From Limnochordales bacterium (GTDB lineage: Bacteria > Bacillota > Limnochordia > Limnochordales > DUMU01), in NCBI GenBank assembly GCA_014896315.1, contig JADBKP010000013.1, positions 1 to 64,000 on the forward strand: 64,000 bases of DNA, in the 5' to 3' direction. Position numbers and translations under genes: made by a program. Below are positions 17,999 to 27,865 of this stretch, piece by piece (position 1 is the first letter of the stretch; the number at the start of each line of letters is the position of its first letter). The notes beneath the pieces are model-generated. The model did no database searches. It was not told the DNA's origin and was given only the letters and a program-made list of their open reading frames with translations.

Positions 17999-18050
17999 AA
18001 GGAAGGGGAGGGGCGGCGCCGGTAAGGCCGCGTGGCTGCCCCTTCCTTTT
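17999..18050 (+). terminator. Strong hairpin between hrcA and grpE
   Basis: AAGGAAGGGG (17999-18008) and CCCCTTCCTT (18039-18048) pair perfectly over 10 bp. An inner GCGGC/GCCGC stem (18013-18017 with 18027-18031) extends it. Only four T residues follow, so it may be a partial terminator or a processing/stability element that sets the ratio of hrcA to grpE-dnaK-dnaJ mRNA. Confidence 0.5.
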
Positions 18051-18144
18051 GAGCCCGGGGGATCGACCGCCCGCGCGGGCCAGATCAACTCGCTCGGTAC
18101 AGCCCGGGTGATGCCGGGCAGAAAGGAGAGTCGGAGGCTTAGGC

Positions 18145-18867
18145 ATGGCAGGAGACGAGCTGGCGAGAGATGGGATGGCCAAAGATGCTGAACCGGTCGG
18201 GAGCCAGAAGGACGCCTCCGAAGCACCGGACGCACAGGATTTACCCGGCGAGGATCTTAAGTCCGGTGCGGAGCAGGGTGAAGCTGAAGGGGGAGCGGCC
18301 TGGCAGGCGGACCTGGAAAGGTTGGAGCAAACCGTTGCCCTCTTGCGGGACGAGGTAGAGCGGTGGCGCAAACAGGCGGTCGATTGGCAAAATCAGTATC
18401 TGCAGTTGCAGACAGATTTCCGGCGTTATCGGCAGCGGATGCAGGATGAGGCAACCAGGCTGCGCGAGCGGGTGACGGGCGATGTGATCGGCCGTCTCTT
18501 GCCGGTGCTTGACGACCTGGAACGGGCCGCAGAAGCCGCCCGTGAGCACGATATCACCAAAGCCAGGGAGGCACTGGTGCAGGGGGTCGATATGGTCCGG
18601 GCCAACTTCTACCAGGCCCTGCAACAGTTCGGGTTGGCGCCGGTGGAGACGCAGGCGACCCGTTTTGATCCCTCTGTGCACGAAGCGGTCGGGTTTGAGA
18701 TCACAAGAGAGCTGCCAGACGGCTACATCTTGCGCGAAACCCGCCGCGGTTATCGCCTGGGAGAGCATGTTCTGCGTCCCGCGCAGGTGATTGTGGCCAA
18801 GTCTCCGGAAAGTACTGACGGCGGTCAGGAGAGCCCCGGAGAACCGGCGCAGCCTGCGGGTGATTAA
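18145..18867 (+). CDS. grpE: Nucleotide exchange factor GrpE
   Basis: Cochaperone that releases ADP from DnaK. The 240-residue product has an acidic disordered N-terminus, a long coiled coil (about residues 50-115, LERLEQTVALLRDEVERWR) and the C-terminal beta domain (FDPSVHEAVGFEITRELPDG, ending VLRPAQVIVAK). ATG 18145 follows GGAGG at a good distance. It sits between hrcA and dnaK and shares their CIRCE-controlled transcript, possibly reduced by the hairpin at 17999-18050. Confidence 0.95.
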   Translation: MAGDELARDGMAKDAEPVGSQKDASEAPDAQDLPGEDLKSGAEQGEAEGGAAWQADLERLEQTVALLRDEVERWRKQAVDWQNQYLQLQTDFRRYRQRMQDEATRLRERVTGDVIGRLLPVLDDLERAAEAAREHDITKAREALVQGVDMVRANFYQALQQFGLAPVETQATRFDPSVHEAVGFEITRELPDGYILRETRRGYRLGEHVLRPAQVIVAKSPESTDGGQESPGEPAQPAGD

Positions 18868-18924
18868 GGTACGGAAGCCAGACTGAGAATGGTGATTTGC
18901 GAGGACGGGGAGGATTCGCAGGCT

Positions 18925-20769
18925 ATGGGGAAGATCGTCGGTATAGATCTTGGGACCACTAACTCTTGCATCGCCGTGCTGGAAGGCGGCGAGCCGATTG
19001 TGATTCCGAATGCCGAAGGCGGGCGCACTACGCCTTCGGTAGTGGCGATCAGGCCAGGCGGCGAGATTCTCGTGGGCGAGGCGGCCAAGCGGCAGGCCAT
19101 CCTCGAACCGGAACGTACTGTGGTCTCCATCAAACGGCACATGGGGACTGACTACAAGGTACGTATCGACGGCAAGGAGTACACGCCCCAGGAGATCTCG
19201 GCTATGATCCTGCAGAAGCTGAAGCGAGATGCCGAGGCCTACCTGGGTGAACCGATCAAGGAGGCCGTCATCACAGTCCCTGCTTACTTTACGGATGCCC
19301 AACGCCAGGCGACCAAAGATGCCGGCCGTATTGCCGGTCTGGAGGTAAAGAGGATCATAAACGAACCGACGGCCGCATCCCTCGCGTACGGGCTCGACAA
19401 GGAAGAATCCCAAACCATTCTTGTTTACGACCTGGGGGGCGGCACGTTCGACGTCTCCATTCTCGAACTGGGCGACGGCGTTTTTGAGGTAAAGGCGACC
19501 AGCGGTAACAACCGCCTGGGCGGCGACGACTGGGACCAGCGGATCATCGATTGGTTGGCCGACCAGTTCCAGCGGGAGCATGGCATAGATCTGCGCAAAG
19601 ATCGCAACGCTTTGCAGCGGCTGAAGGAAGCGGCGGAGAAGGCCAAGATCGAACTTTCCAGCGCCCTCAGCGCCCAGATCAATCTTCCGTACATTGCTGC
19701 TGATGCTTCCGGCCCGAAGCATTTGACGGCGACGCTGACACGGGCGAAGTTCGAAGAGCTTACGGCCGACTTGGTAGAAGCGACCATGGGGCCGACCCGT
19801 AGGGCGCTGGAGGATGCGGGACTCAGGCCGGAGGACATCAGCAAAGTCCTGCTCGTGGGCGGCTCGACCCGCATGCCGATGATTCAGGAGGCGGTCCGAC
19901 GTTTCTTCGGCAAGGAGCCCTTCAAGGGTATAAATCCGGACGAGTGCGTGGCGATCGGGGCTGCGATCCAGGCGGCCGTACTCGCCGGTGAAGTGAAAGA
20001 TATCGTACTTCTGGATGTTACGCCGCTCTCCCTGGGCATCGAGACGCTCGGAGGTGTCTTCACCAAGATCATCGAGCGGAACACCACGATTCCGGTGAGC
20101 AGGAAGCAGATCTTCACCACTGCCGCCGACAATCAGACGACGGTCGAGATCCATGTGCTGCAGGGCGAGCGGCCGATGGCCCGGGATAATGTCTCTCTCG
20201 GCCGCTTCCAGCTGACGGGCATACCTCCGGCTCCGCGTGGTGTGCCGCAGATCGAGGTCAGTTTCGATATTGACGTCAACGGGATCGTACATGTTTCCGC
20301 CAAGGATCTGGCCACCGGTCGCTCCCAGAGCGTGACCATAACCAACCGTACCTCGCTGTCGGAAGAGGAGATCCAGAGGATGATCCGGGAAGCGGAGCTG
20401 CATGCGGAGGAGGACCGGCGGCAGCGCGAACGGGTGGAACTGCGCAACCAGGCCGAGCATCTTCTCTATACTTCGGGGAAGACCATTCAGGACCTGGGAG
20501 AGAAGCTCCGGGCGGATGAGAAGTCCCGTATCGAAGAGGCCCGCAAGGCCCTGGAGCAGGCGCTGAGCCGGGAGAACAACGACCAGGAGGTGCGGGACAA
20601 GATGGAGGCTCTCACCCGCATTCTCGGTGAAGCGACAACCCGTATCTACCAGGAAGCGGGAGCTCAGGCGCAGGCGCATGCTCAAGGGCAGAGCGCCAAC
20701 GGCACGCCGGGCCGTGAGAGTGGCAGTGCTGGTCAAGGTGGCCGGACGGTCGAAGGCGAAGTACGTTGA
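18925..20769 (+). CDS. dnaK: Chaperone DnaK (Hsp70)
   Basis: ATP-driven Hsp70 chaperone. The 614-residue product starts [20 protein letters not shown] and carries the ATPase signatures [18 protein letters not shown] and [11 protein letters not shown]. The substrate-binding beta-sandwich and helical lid follow, then a Gln/Ala/Gly-rich tail ending VEGEVR. ATG 18925 fits the family start. An upstream ATG at 18889 is in frame but would add 12 unrelated residues. GGGGAGG lies 11 nt before 18925. It follows grpE by 57 nt. Confidence 0.97.
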   Translation: MGKIVGIDLGTTNSCIAVLEGGEPIVIPNAEGGRTTPSVVAIRPGGEILVGEAAKRQAILEPERTVVSIKRHMGTDYKVRIDGKEYTPQEISAMILQKLKRDAEAYLGEPIKEAVITVPAYFTDAQRQATKDAGRIAGLEVKRIINEPTAASLAYGLDKEESQTILVYDLGGGTFDVSILELGDGVFEVKATSGNNRLGGDDWDQRIIDWLADQFQREHGIDLRKDRNALQRLKEAAEKAKIELSSALSAQINLPYIAADASGPKHLTATLTRAKFEELTADLVEATMGPTRRALEDAGLRPEDISKVLLVGGSTRMPMIQEAVRRFFGKEPFKGINPDECVAIGAAIQAAVLAGEVKDIVLLDVTPLSLGIETLGGVFTKIIERNTTIPVSRKQIFTTAADNQTTVEIHVLQGERPMARDNVSLGRFQLTGIPPAPRGVPQIEVSFDIDVNGIVHVSAKDLATGRSQSVTITNRTSLSEEEIQRMIREAELHAEEDRRQRERVELRNQAEHLLYTSGKTIQDLGEKLRADEKSRIEEARKALEQALSRENNDQEVRDKMEALTRILGEATTRIYQEAGAQAQAHAQGQSANGTPGRESGSAGQGGRTVEGEVR

Positions 20770-20808
20770 CGCCCACGGCGGCGATGAGATGGGAAAGGAG
20801 AGGCATGG

Positions 20809-22077
20809 GTGGCCAAGCGGGATTACTACGAGGTGTTAGGGGTGGGGCGGGATGCGTCCCTCGAGGAGATCAAGAAAGCCTACCGGCGGTTGGTGCGCCA
20901 GTACCACCCCGACATCAACAAGGATGATCCGCAAGCCGCCGAGAAGTTCAAGGAGGCGACGGAGGCCTACCGCATCCTCTCCGATCCCCAGCTGCGGGAG
21001 CAGTATGACCGGTTCGGGCATGCGGCTTTCGAGCAAGGCGCCCCGGGGAGTGCGGGCGGTCCGGGAGGCCCCGGCACCGGGTGGCCCTTCGGCGGCGGTT
21101 TCGACATCAACTTCGAGGACCTCGGGCTGGGCGATCTGTTCGACTTCATTTTTGGGAGTGGGCGCGGACGGGCGCGGGCGACCGATCCCATTCCCGGTGA
21201 CGATCTGCGCTACGACCTGACCCTTGACCTGGAGGCGGCGGTATTCGGTACCGAGGTGGAATTGGAGGTCCCGCGGCTTGAGGTCTGCTCTCGTTGCCGC
21301 GGTAGCCGTTCCGAACCCGGGAGTCAGCCGGCCACCTGCCCCGCCTGTGCTGGCCGGGGACAGATTCATCAGGACCGGTTGACTCCGTTCGGGCGTATGG
21401 TGGTTTCGCAAACCTGTCCGCAGTGCCGGGGTCGGGGAGAGGTGATAACCAGGCCCTGTCGCGAGTGTCGTGGCCAGGGGCTTGTTCATCGACGGAGCCG
21501 TTTGCGGGTACGAATCCCGCCTGGAGTGGATACCGGCGATCGGGTACGGCTTGCCGGTCAAGGTGAGGCGGGTCTCAACGGTGGTCCGCCCGGCGATCTT
21601 TACGTCTACATTACTGTAAGGCCGCATCCGACCTTTCAACGCCAGGGGGCGGATCTGGTGACTGAAGTCCCGATCAGCATCGTACAAGCAGCTCTCGGGG
21701 CGGAGATCAAGGTTCCCACCCTGGACGGTAAACCGGAAGTGGTGAGGATTCCGGAGGGGACGCAGACCGGTGAAGTTTTCCGCCTCCGTGGCCTTGGCGC
21801 GCCGCGCGTCCGGGGGACGGGCAGGGGCGACCTGTTGGTGAAGGTAAGGGTTGTCACCCCTACGCGGCTGACCCCCAGGCAGAAGGAGCTGCTGCGACAG
21901 TTCGAAGCCGAATGGGCGCAGCCACAGGGAGCTGAGAGCAGAACCGGAAGCGATAGAGCCGCCGGGGTGGAGGTAAAAGGGGAGAATGGCAAGAGTGGCC
22001 CGGATGACGGCTTCCTGCGGAGGTTGCGATCTCACTTCCAGGTCTCTAGCCCAAAGGAGCGACCCAGTGAGAGCTGA
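20809..22077 (+). CDS. dnaJ: Chaperone DnaJ (Hsp40)
   Basis: Cochaperone that stimulates DnaK ATPase and delivers substrates. In order there are a J domain with YHPDINK, a Gly/Phe-rich region (about residues 78-110), four zinc-finger repeats ([31 protein letters not shown]) and the C-terminal substrate-binding domains. At 422 residues it is about 40 longer than usual because of a polar C-terminal tail. It starts with GTG behind AAAGGAGAGG, and the tail overlaps the prmA start by 11 nt. The first zinc repeat has Ser where Gly is usual. Confidence 0.96.
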   Translation: MAKRDYYEVLGVGRDASLEEIKKAYRRLVRQYHPDINKDDPQAAEKFKEATEAYRILSDPQLREQYDRFGHAAFEQGAPGSAGGPGGPGTGWPFGGGFDINFEDLGLGDLFDFIFGSGRGRARATDPIPGDDLRYDLTLDLEAAVFGTEVELEVPRLEVCSRCRGSRSEPGSQPATCPACAGRGQIHQDRLTPFGRMVVSQTCPQCRGRGEVITRPCRECRGQGLVHRRSRLRVRIPPGVDTGDRVRLAGQGEAGLNGGPPGDLYVYITVRPHPTFQRQGADLVTEVPISIVQAALGAEIKVPTLDGKPEVVRIPEGTQTGEVFRLRGLGAPRVRGTGRGDLLVKVRVVTPTRLTPRQKELLRQFEAEWAQPQGAESRTGSDRAAGVEVKGENGKSGPDDGFLRRLRSHFQVSSPKERPSES

Positions 22078-23080
22078 CGGGAGACCGGGTCAGCCTCGAG
22101 CGTTCTTTTGTTTAGCGGTGGATACCACCCGGGGTGCGGCCGAGGCGGTTTCCTACCGTCTGCAGGAGTTGGGCGCAGGCGGCGTGGAGCTGCGCGACAT
22201 CGGGACGGACCTGGTGAGAGTGGTCGCTTACTACTCACCGGCAGGCATGCTACCCGACGTGGCCGAGGTAGCGGCCTGGGTCCGGAGTCTGGCGCAGTTC
22301 GGCCTTGATCCGGGCCCGGCGCAGGTCGAGGCCGGGTGGGTTGCCGAGGAGGAGTGGGCGGAGGAGTGGAAACGATACTACCATCCTCTGGCACTGGGCA
22401 GAGGCCTGTTGATCTGCCCCAGCTGGGAGATACCCGATCCTACTTTTGAACCGCACAGGAAACGGATTATTCTTGATCCAGGACAGGCTTTTGGTACCGG
22501 ACAGCATCCCACCACCCAGATGGCAGCGGAGCTGCTGGAGACGGCCGGGCCAACGGGTCGCACGGTTCTGGATGTCGGCTGTGGGTCGGGAATTCTCACT
22601 CTTGCCGCGCTCGCCCTGGGCGCCCGGCGAGTGGTGGCCATCGACATCGACCCTCTGGCCTGCGAAATAACCAGGGATAACCTGGCCCAGAACCGGGCGC
22701 TGGTGCCCGGAGATCTGAAGGATGCCGTATCCGTGATTGCCGGCAGCTGGGAAGTCCTGCGGGAGGGGTGCCACCGGGATAGCCTCCCCTTTGACATCGT
22801 GGTGGCCAACATCCTGGCCGAAGTGATTATCCCCCTTGCAGCAGATCTTGGCTGGTTGGTGGCGGGGGACGGTCTTTTTATCGGCTCCGGTATCAGTGCG
22901 GGACGCCGGGACGAGGTGGCGGAAGCGTTACGCAGATACGGTTGGACGCGGCAGGAATGGCGTGACGCCGGTGACTGGCGGGCGGTCCTCGCCCGGCGAG
23001 GCTCTTGTGAGCCGTCCGGAAGGAGAGACGGGAGTGAGAATAGGGCTGGTCAGCCTTGGCTGCAAGGTCAACCAGTATGA
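22067..23080 (+). CDS. prmA: Ribosomal protein L11 methyltransferase
   Basis: Trimethylates ribosomal protein L11 using S-adenosylmethionine. The 337-residue product has an N-terminal L11-recognition domain and a C-terminal Rossmann methyltransferase domain with [25 protein letters not shown] (SAM motif I) and [14 protein letters not shown] 22067 has AAAGGAG 7 nt upstream. A longer in-frame start at 21986 lies inside dnaJ and adds unrelated sequence. It overlaps dnaJ by 11 nt and mtaB by 47 nt. The rsmE gene that often follows prmA is missing here. Confidence 0.93.
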   Translation: MRADGRPGQPRAFFCLAVDTTRGAAEAVSYRLQELGAGGVELRDIGTDLVRVVAYYSPAGMLPDVAEVAAWVRSLAQFGLDPGPAQVEAGWVAEEEWAEEWKRYYHPLALGRGLLICPSWEIPDPTFEPHRKRIILDPGQAFGTGQHPTTQMAAELLETAGPTGRTVLDVGCGSGILTLAALALGARRVVAIDIDPLACEITRDNLAQNRALVPGDLKDAVSVIAGSWEVLREGCHRDSLPFDIVVANILAEVIIPLAADLGWLVAGDGLFIGSGISAGRRDEVAEALRRYGWTRQEWRDAGDWRAVLARRGSCEPSGRRDGSENRAGQPWLQGQPV

Positions 23081-24353
23081 ACTGGATGCTATCGGAGCGG
23101 AACTAGCCCGGCGCGGTTATATCTGCGTCGGGCCGGATGAGCCGGCCGAGGCTTACTGCGTAAACACCTGCGCGGTTACGAGCACTAGCGAGAAGAAATG
23201 CCGCCAGCTCATCCGTCGTCTGCACCACCTCAACCCTGACGCTGTCATTGTCGTGATGGGCTGCTACAGCCAGAGGGCCGCGGCGGAGGTGGCCGCCTTG
23301 CCCGGTGTAAGGCTGGTTGTCGGCACGGAGGGGCGCCGCAGGATCCCGGATTGGATCGATCGACTGCTGGGCGGCAGAGGGCAACCCCCCCTGCCTGCCA
23401 TAGTGGAGGTCAGTTCCCCCTATCGCCGGCAGGAGTACGAGGAGTTGCCGTTGGCACTCACAAACCTAAGCCGTGCCGTAGTGAAGGCGCAGGATGGTTG
23501 TTCACTATTCTGCACGTACTGCGCGATACCGCACCTGCGGGGCCCGAGCCGCAGCCGCAATCCGGCAGCAGTGCTGCGGGAGATTGAGCAGCTGGTGAAT
23601 GCAGGTTACAAGGAGATCGTTCTCACCGGTGTTCACCTTGCCGGCTATGGTGCGGATCTGGGGGACGGGTGGAATCTGGCCCGCCTGGTGGCGGCGATTG
23701 GCGAGATCGGTGGACTTGCCCGGCTGCGGCTCTCCTCCCTCCATCCCAACGAGGTAGACGATGAACTGCTCTCTGTGCTGACCCGGCTGGAGAGCTTCTG
23801 CCCCCACTTCCACCTGCCCGTTCAGTCCGGCGACGACGAGGTTCTGCGTCGCATGCGGCGCCGCTATACGGCTTCAGATGTCCTCCGTCTGGCTGAGAAG
23901 CTCCGCCGCCTCTGGCCGGATGTGGCCCTGACCACCGATCTGATCACCGGTTTTCCGGGCGAGAGCGAGGAGGCCTTTGCCCGGACGGTCTCCCTCTGCC
24001 GGGAGGTCGGCTTCAGCCGTCTGCACGTCTTCCCGTTCTCGCCACGCCCCGGGACCCCGGCGGCCCGGTATCCGGATCAGTTGCCGGTGAAGGTACGGGA
24101 AGACCGGGCGCGCGAACTGATCAGGGTGGGCCACGAACTGGCCGCCGCCTACCACCGCCGCTTTCTGGGGCGGGAAGTCGAAGTACTGGCGGAAGAAGAA
24201 GAGGAGAAGGGCCGACTTGTCGGCCTGACCAGGACTTATGTCCGGGTACACTTCGAAAGTCGGGAAGGGGCCAAACAACTCCGCCAGCTGTTGCAGGTGA
24301 AGGTGACAGCGTTCAACCACGAAGGGTTGCAGGCGGTGCACGAAGTAGCATGA
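23034..24353 (+). CDS. mtaB: tRNA t6A37 methylthiotransferase MtaB
   Basis: Radical SAM enzyme that adds a methylthio group to t6A at position 37 of tRNAs. The 439-residue product starts [15 protein letters not shown]. It has the MTTase N-domain cysteines, a radical SAM cluster C156, C160, C163 (CSLFCTYC), and a C-terminal TRAM-like domain. GTG 23034 follows AAGGAG by 8 nt; longer in-frame starts lie inside prmA. The last codons overlap the next gene (ATGA). Confidence 0.93.
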   Translation: MRIGLVSLGCKVNQYELDAIGAELARRGYICVGPDEPAEAYCVNTCAVTSTSEKKCRQLIRRLHHLNPDAVIVVMGCYSQRAAAEVAALPGVRLVVGTEGRRRIPDWIDRLLGGRGQPPLPAIVEVSSPYRRQEYEELPLALTNLSRAVVKAQDGCSLFCTYCAIPHLRGPSRSRNPAAVLREIEQLVNAGYKEIVLTGVHLAGYGADLGDGWNLARLVAAIGEIGGLARLRLSSLHPNEVDDELLSVLTRLESFCPHFHLPVQSGDDEVLRRMRRRYTASDVLRLAEKLRRLWPDVALTTDLITGFPGESEEAFARTVSLCREVGFSRLHVFPFSPRPGTPAARYPDQLPVKVREDRARELIRVGHELAAAYHRRFLGREVEVLAEEEEEKGRLVGLTRTYVRVHFESREGAKQLRQLLQVKVTAFNHEGLQAVHEVA

Positions 24354-25369
24354 ACGAAGCGTGGACAACTGCAAAAGAACCTCTGCTTTTGCTGGTCGGG
24401 CTTGGGGGAATAGGCTATCTGGCGCGCCGGCGGGGCTGGCTTAGCCGCCGAAGCGAAGAGGAGCTCACGCAACTCCTGTACCGCCTGACGGTACCGGCAC
24501 TCATCTTTGTCAACACGGTGCAACGGCTCGACCGGTCCATGTTGCTGGACGGGCTGGTGGTTCTGTTGCTATCGGTCTTCCTGGCCGGGGCAGGTCTGGC
24601 TGTCGGCCTGACGGTAGCCCGGCTCGGAAGGTTGCCCGGCCTGACCCAGGGTGCTTTCGCGGTGGCCAGTGCCTTTCCCAACACCCTCTTTCTGGGCTTG
24701 CCGGTCTGTGTGGCGGTGCTGGGGCCTGAGGCTGTACCGCTGGTGGTGCTGTACGATTTTGGCACATCCCTGGTTTTTTGGACCGTCGGGATTCAGGTAC
24801 TGCAGGGACGGGGGTTGCCCGGGTTCGTGCTACCTCGGGTGTCGGCTGCAGCACCCCAGATTGCACCGGCAAAAGGAGCGGGAGAGGGCGGTACGGGAGA
24901 GAGGATGGTGGCCGGTTGGCGGCGTCTGCTCCTCAATCCAAATCTGGCCGCTCTGCTGGCCGGGGCATTACTGGTGCTGGCGGGCGCGAGGTTGCCGTCA
25001 TCGCTTCTGGTTCCGCTGGAGAAGCTGGGTCAGGTGACCGTTCCGGTTGCACTCCTGCTCATCGGCAGTCTTTTTGCCGGCCTTAATGGCGGTGGGGGAA
25101 GCTGGTTTCCGGTACTGGGGATAGTATCCCTTCGCATGCTTGCCTTGCCGGCGCTGGCTTTCCTGCTCGGAATCCTGTTTCTGCCCGCAGGGAGTCTCGC
25201 TGCCAGGGTGGTACTTGTCGAAGCGGCCATGCCTACCATGACCATGTCCGCACTCTATGCCGAAGCGCTTGGGGGTGAGACGAGCACGGCAGTTAGGGGA
25301 GTGGTGGCTACAGTGCTCTTCTCTTTGGTGCAACTCCCGTTCGTCGGCTGGCTGGCGACGTTGCTATAG
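24350..25369 (+). CDS. AEC-family (auxin efflux carrier-like) transporter
   Basis: Integral membrane protein with about ten hydrophobic segments in two halves, typical of the AEC/BASS-fold secondary transporters. FPNTLFLGLPVCVAVLGPEA and the C-terminal EAAMPTMTMSALYAE resemble the conserved crossover regions. The 339-residue length is normal. Substrates in this family include malate, malonate and other small acids; the substrate here cannot be told. It overlaps mtaB by 4 nt, so it is probably in the same transcript. It is not a usual member of this gene block, so it may be a lineage-specific insertion. Confidence 0.8.
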   Translation: MNEAWTTAKEPLLLLVGLGGIGYLARRRGWLSRRSEEELTQLLYRLTVPALIFVNTVQRLDRSMLLDGLVVLLLSVFLAGAGLAVGLTVARLGRLPGLTQGAFAVASAFPNTLFLGLPVCVAVLGPEAVPLVVLYDFGTSLVFWTVGIQVLQGRGLPGFVLPRVSAAAPQIAPAKGAGEGGTGERMVAGWRRLLLNPNLAALLAGALLVLAGARLPSSLLVPLEKLGQVTVPVALLLIGSLFAGLNGGGGSWFPVLGIVSLRMLALPALAFLLGILFLPAGSLAARVVLVEAAMPTMTMSALYAEALGGETSTAVRGVVATVLFSLVQLPFVGWLATLL

Positions 25370-25451
25370 TGGCAGATCGGAGCGCTGGCATAAAGCTTGG
25401 CTTACGTCAGGATCGAGGTCGTGTCCGGCGGGAGAGGTTGGGGGAGACGAG

Positions 25452-25862
25452 TTGACGAACAGAAGAGATGAAATAGAAGGAAAGTTGCCGAACGAGGAGA
25501 ATGTAACAGGGGGTCAGGAGGATACCTGTCCGTTTTGCCGCATCGCCCGAAGGGAAGCGCCGGCGGAGGTTATCTTTGCCGACGACCTGGCCGTTGCCTT
25601 CCGGGATGCCAATCCACAAGCCCCTGCTCACGTACTGGTGATCCCTCGCCGGCATATCGAAAACCTGGACCAGCTGACCGCAGACGACAAGGATCTGGCC
25701 GGACACCTGGTCCTGGTGGCGGGTGAAGTTGCTCGGCGGTTGGGATTGGCAGAGCAGGGGTACCGGCTGGTAGTTAACGTTCGGCAACTAGCAGGGCAGA
25801 CAATTCACCATCTGCATCTGCATATACTGGGCGGGCGTCCGTTACTCTGGCCTCCGGGGTGA
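25452..25862 (+). CDS. HIT-family (HINT-type) nucleotide hydrolase
   Basis: Small histidine-triad protein that hydrolyses nucleoside phosphoramidates or related adenylates. The 136-residue product starts its domain with CPFCRIARREAPAEVIFAD and ends with the triad HHLHLHILGGR, followed by PP. The start is uncertain: I chose TTG 25452 behind GGGGGAG, giving a 27-residue leader before the domain. The frame stays open to 25257, inside the upstream gene. It precedes rpsU, as in many Clostridia. Bases 25370-25451 hold nothing else I can identify. Confidence 0.88.
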   Translation: MTNRRDEIEGKLPNEENVTGGQEDTCPFCRIARREAPAEVIFADDLAVAFRDANPQAPAHVLVIPRRHIENLDQLTADDKDLAGHLVLVAGEVARRLGLAEQGYRLVVNVRQLAGQTIHHLHLHILGGRPLLWPPG

Positions 25863-25940
25863 TACGTTCCGGGTTACACAAATAAACTCATCGGAAGGGC
25901 TCTGGCTCTGACCCCGATGGGACGGGGGGAGGGAGCGGTG

Positions 25941-26120
25941 TTGGCAGAGGTTCGGGTTGGCAAGGATGAGTCCTTCGACCAGGCGCTGCGACGGTTCAAG
26001 CGGGAATGCCAGAGGGCTGGTATCTTGTCGGAGCTGCGCAAGCGTGAACATTACGAAAAGCCTAGTGTGCGCCGGAAAAAGAAGTCGGCCGCGGCCCGTC
26101 GCAAGCGGGCGCGGGAGTGA
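25941..26120 (+). CDS. rpsU: 30S ribosomal protein S21
   Basis: Short basic protein of the small subunit platform, needed for initiation. The 59 residues ([20 protein letters not shown], then [19 protein letters not shown]) match S21 throughout. The start TTG 25941 aligns with the usual MAEV start and has GGAGGG 7 nt upstream. GTG 25938 is one codon earlier and equally possible. A strong terminator follows at 26148. A CATCGG/CCGATG hairpin lies in the leader (about 25890-25920), which otherwise shows nothing clear. Confidence 0.94.
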   Translation: MAEVRVGKDESFDQALRRFKRECQRAGILSELRKREHYEKPSVRRKKKSAAARRKRARE

Positions 26121-26147
26121 CGAAGGCCGGTTTGCTGGGTGAGGGAG

Positions 26148-26192
26148 AAGGCAGGACCGAGCAGGATCAGCTGAGGTCCTGCCTTTTTGTTT
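26148..26192 (+). terminator. Terminator after rpsU
   Basis: AAGGCAGGACC (26148-26158) and GGTCCTGCCTT (26175-26185) form a perfect 11-bp stem, followed by TTTTTGTTT. It separates the translation/heat-shock genes from the yqfC-yqfD block. Confidence 0.9.
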
Positions 26193-26205
26193 AGTCGGAC
26201 AGAGC

Positions 26206-26243
26206 CTCGCCGGGGCAGACCAGGTGAGGGCCGACCCGGCGAG
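26206..26243 (+). repeat. Inverted repeat upstream of yqfC
   Basis: CTCGCCGGG (26206-26214) and CCCGGCGAG (26235-26243) are a perfect 9-bp inverted repeat with a 20-nt loop. It lies between the rpsU terminator and yqfC. It is not followed by a T-run. It could be an operator or a leader hairpin. Confidence 0.5.
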
Positions 26244-26306
26244 TGCTTCTTCACCAGGGTCGGTCCTCATAAAGATGGCAAAGGAGGGGATGGAGGCGGA
26301 AAGACA

Positions 26307-26591
26307 GTGGCTTTCAACATCTTGGACAGGATGCGCCGGGTGGCTGGAAACCTGGGCGAGTTACCACCCGATCTGGTGCTTGACCTGCCCCGGCTGACTG
26401 TGGTGGGCGGCCTGCAAGTGCATGTGGAGAATCATCGGGGATTGCTTTACTGTTCATCAGAGGAGATTCGTATTCGGATGCGCCGGGGTGAGGTAAACAT
26501 TCGGGGCCAGCGACTGCGGCTGGCCATGTTGCGGGCGGAGGAACTCACCATAGAAGGGACTTTGGACGCCATCAGTTTTGTGCGGACATGA
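26307..26591 (+). CDS. yqfC: Sporulation protein YqfC (YabP family)
   Basis: Small protein of the YabP/YqfC family made in the mother cell during sporulation; its biochemical role is unknown. The 94-residue product is rich in beta strands (LPPDLVLDLPRLTVVGGLQVHVENHRGLLYCSSE). GTG 26307 has GGAGG about 10 nt upstream and gives the usual family length. The frame is open further upstream to 26187 but that part is not conserved. It overlaps yqfD by 4 nt (ATGA), so the two are coupled. I see no convincing sigma-E promoter. Confidence 0.9.
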   Translation: MAFNILDRMRRVAGNLGELPPDLVLDLPRLTVVGGLQVHVENHRGLLYCSSEEIRIRMRRGEVNIRGQRLRLAMLRAEELTIEGTLDAISFVRT

Positions 26592-27865
26592 TCCGGCCAA
26601 AGATGTCGCGAGGGGTGGAAGGAGGGATAGACCTGGCAGCCGGTACTTTCTGGAGACAGCTCGATGGTTATGCTATAATCAAAGTGCATAGCAATAGGCC
26701 AGAAGGCTTGCTCAACGCCTTGCTGGCTCGCCGGCGAGAGGTATGGCATGTCGAAAGGGTCAGTCCGGACCTGCTCCTGATGCGGACATCCCTGGCGGAC
26801 GTACCCATCGTGAGGGCACTGGCCGACGAGTTGGGGGTGTCCATCGTGGTACTCAAGGAGGGCGGGCTGCCTTTTTTGTTTAGGCGCTGGGCATCACGAG
26901 TCCTGTTCGCGTTGGGGGCTGTTCTTAGCCTATTGCTGCTCGTCTGGTTGACAAGGTATATATGGTTCATCGAGGTGCAGGGGGTTGGCCGGGGTGTCGA
27001 GGGGCAGATCCGGGCAGCCTTGACAGACCTGGGCGTCAGTCCGGGGGTGCTCCGACGACGCCTCGATGCGGACCGCCTTGCTGAGCAGCTTTTGCTGCGA
27101 GTTCCCAGGTTGGCCTGGGTTGGTGTCAGTACCCGCGGTACGTACTTGCAGGTGCGGGCGCAAGAGAGGGTAGTCCCGGAGACGCTCGGCTACGGACCGG
27201 CAGACCTGATCGCCCGCAAGGACGGCCTGGTTCTGGAGCTGGTAACGCTGCGGGGAAGTAGCCGGGTGCAGAAGGGCCAGCTGGTGAGCCGCGGGGAGGT
27301 CTTGATTGCCGGTGTAGAGGACGGGCAAGCGGTACGGGCAGAGGGACTGGTACGCGGGCGGGTATGGTATGAGGGGCGGGCGGAGGTCTTGCTCCGGGAA
27401 GAGCGGCGGCAACGGACCGGGCGGATAGAGGAGCGGTTGGGGGTCTGCGTAGGTGATGTTCGCCTTATTCTGCCGTTTCTGGGTCGGGGAAGCAGGGGTG
27501 GCGGCGAGCGGTCGGATCCGGACCTGGCCTGGGAGGAGGAAGCACGAGTAGTTCCCTGGCGGTGGGGGGGATTGCGCCTGCCTCTGGCAGGTCTGGTTGT
27601 GACTCGCTACGAAGTCAAGAGGGAGGTTGTGACTCGCACGGAAGAGCAGGCCCGGCAGGAGGCCCTGCAGGAGGCCTGGAATCGTGCAAGGCAAAAGCTT
27701 CCACCCGGGGTTGTGGTGTTGTCGGCACATGAGGAGGCAGAGCGCAAAGAGGAGGGCGGAAACCCGCGTATTATCGCCCGGGTTTTAATAACCACGTTTG
27801 AGGATTTGGGAGGATATCGGTTGCGTCCCGATACAGCAGCAGGGGGAGGAGATACGAGGCTTTGA
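26588..27865 (+). CDS. yqfD: Sporulation protein YqfD
   Basis: Single-pass membrane protein needed for efficient sporulation, always paired with yqfC; mechanism unknown. The 425-residue product has a cytoplasmic N-terminal part (HSNRPEGLLNALLARRREVW), one membrane segment (about residues 97-118) and a large external domain containing conserved RKDGLVLELVTLRGSSRVQKG and the C-terminal VTRTEEQARQEAL. ATG 26588 overlaps yqfC; the TGA stop overlaps the phoH TTG start. A TGCTATAAT sequence at 26671-26679 inside the gene looks like an extended -10 box but lies in conserved coding sequence. Confidence 0.92.
   Translation: MIRPKMSRGVEGGIDLAAGTFWRQLDGYAIIKVHSNRPEGLLNALLARRREVWHVERVSPDLLLMRTSLADVPIVRALADELGVSIVVLKEGGLPFLFRRWASRVLFALGAVLSLLLLVWLTRYIWFIEVQGVGRGVEGQIRAALTDLGVSPGVLRRRLDADRLAEQLLLRVPRLAWVGVSTRGTYLQVRAQERVVPETLGYGPADLIARKDGLVLELVTLRGSSRVQKGQLVSRGEVLIAGVEDGQAVRAEGLVRGRVWYEGRAEVLLREERRQRTGRIEERLGVCVGDVRLILPFLGRGSRGGGERSDPDLAWEEEARVVPWRWGGLRLPLAGLVVTRYEVKREVVTRTEEQARQEALQEAWNRARQKLPPGVVVLSAHEEAERKEEGGNPRIIARVLITTFEDLGGYRLRPDTAAGGGDTRL

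Noticed and set aside
18241-20736. Very long open frame (831 codons) on the minus strand opposite grpE and dnaK
   Set aside because: It is antisense to two certain genes, has no recognisable protein motifs, and such frames are expected in high-GC coding sequence.
26671-26679. TGCTATAAT extended -10 inside yqfD
   Set aside because: It lies in coding sequence near the start of a co-transcribed gene; probably chance.
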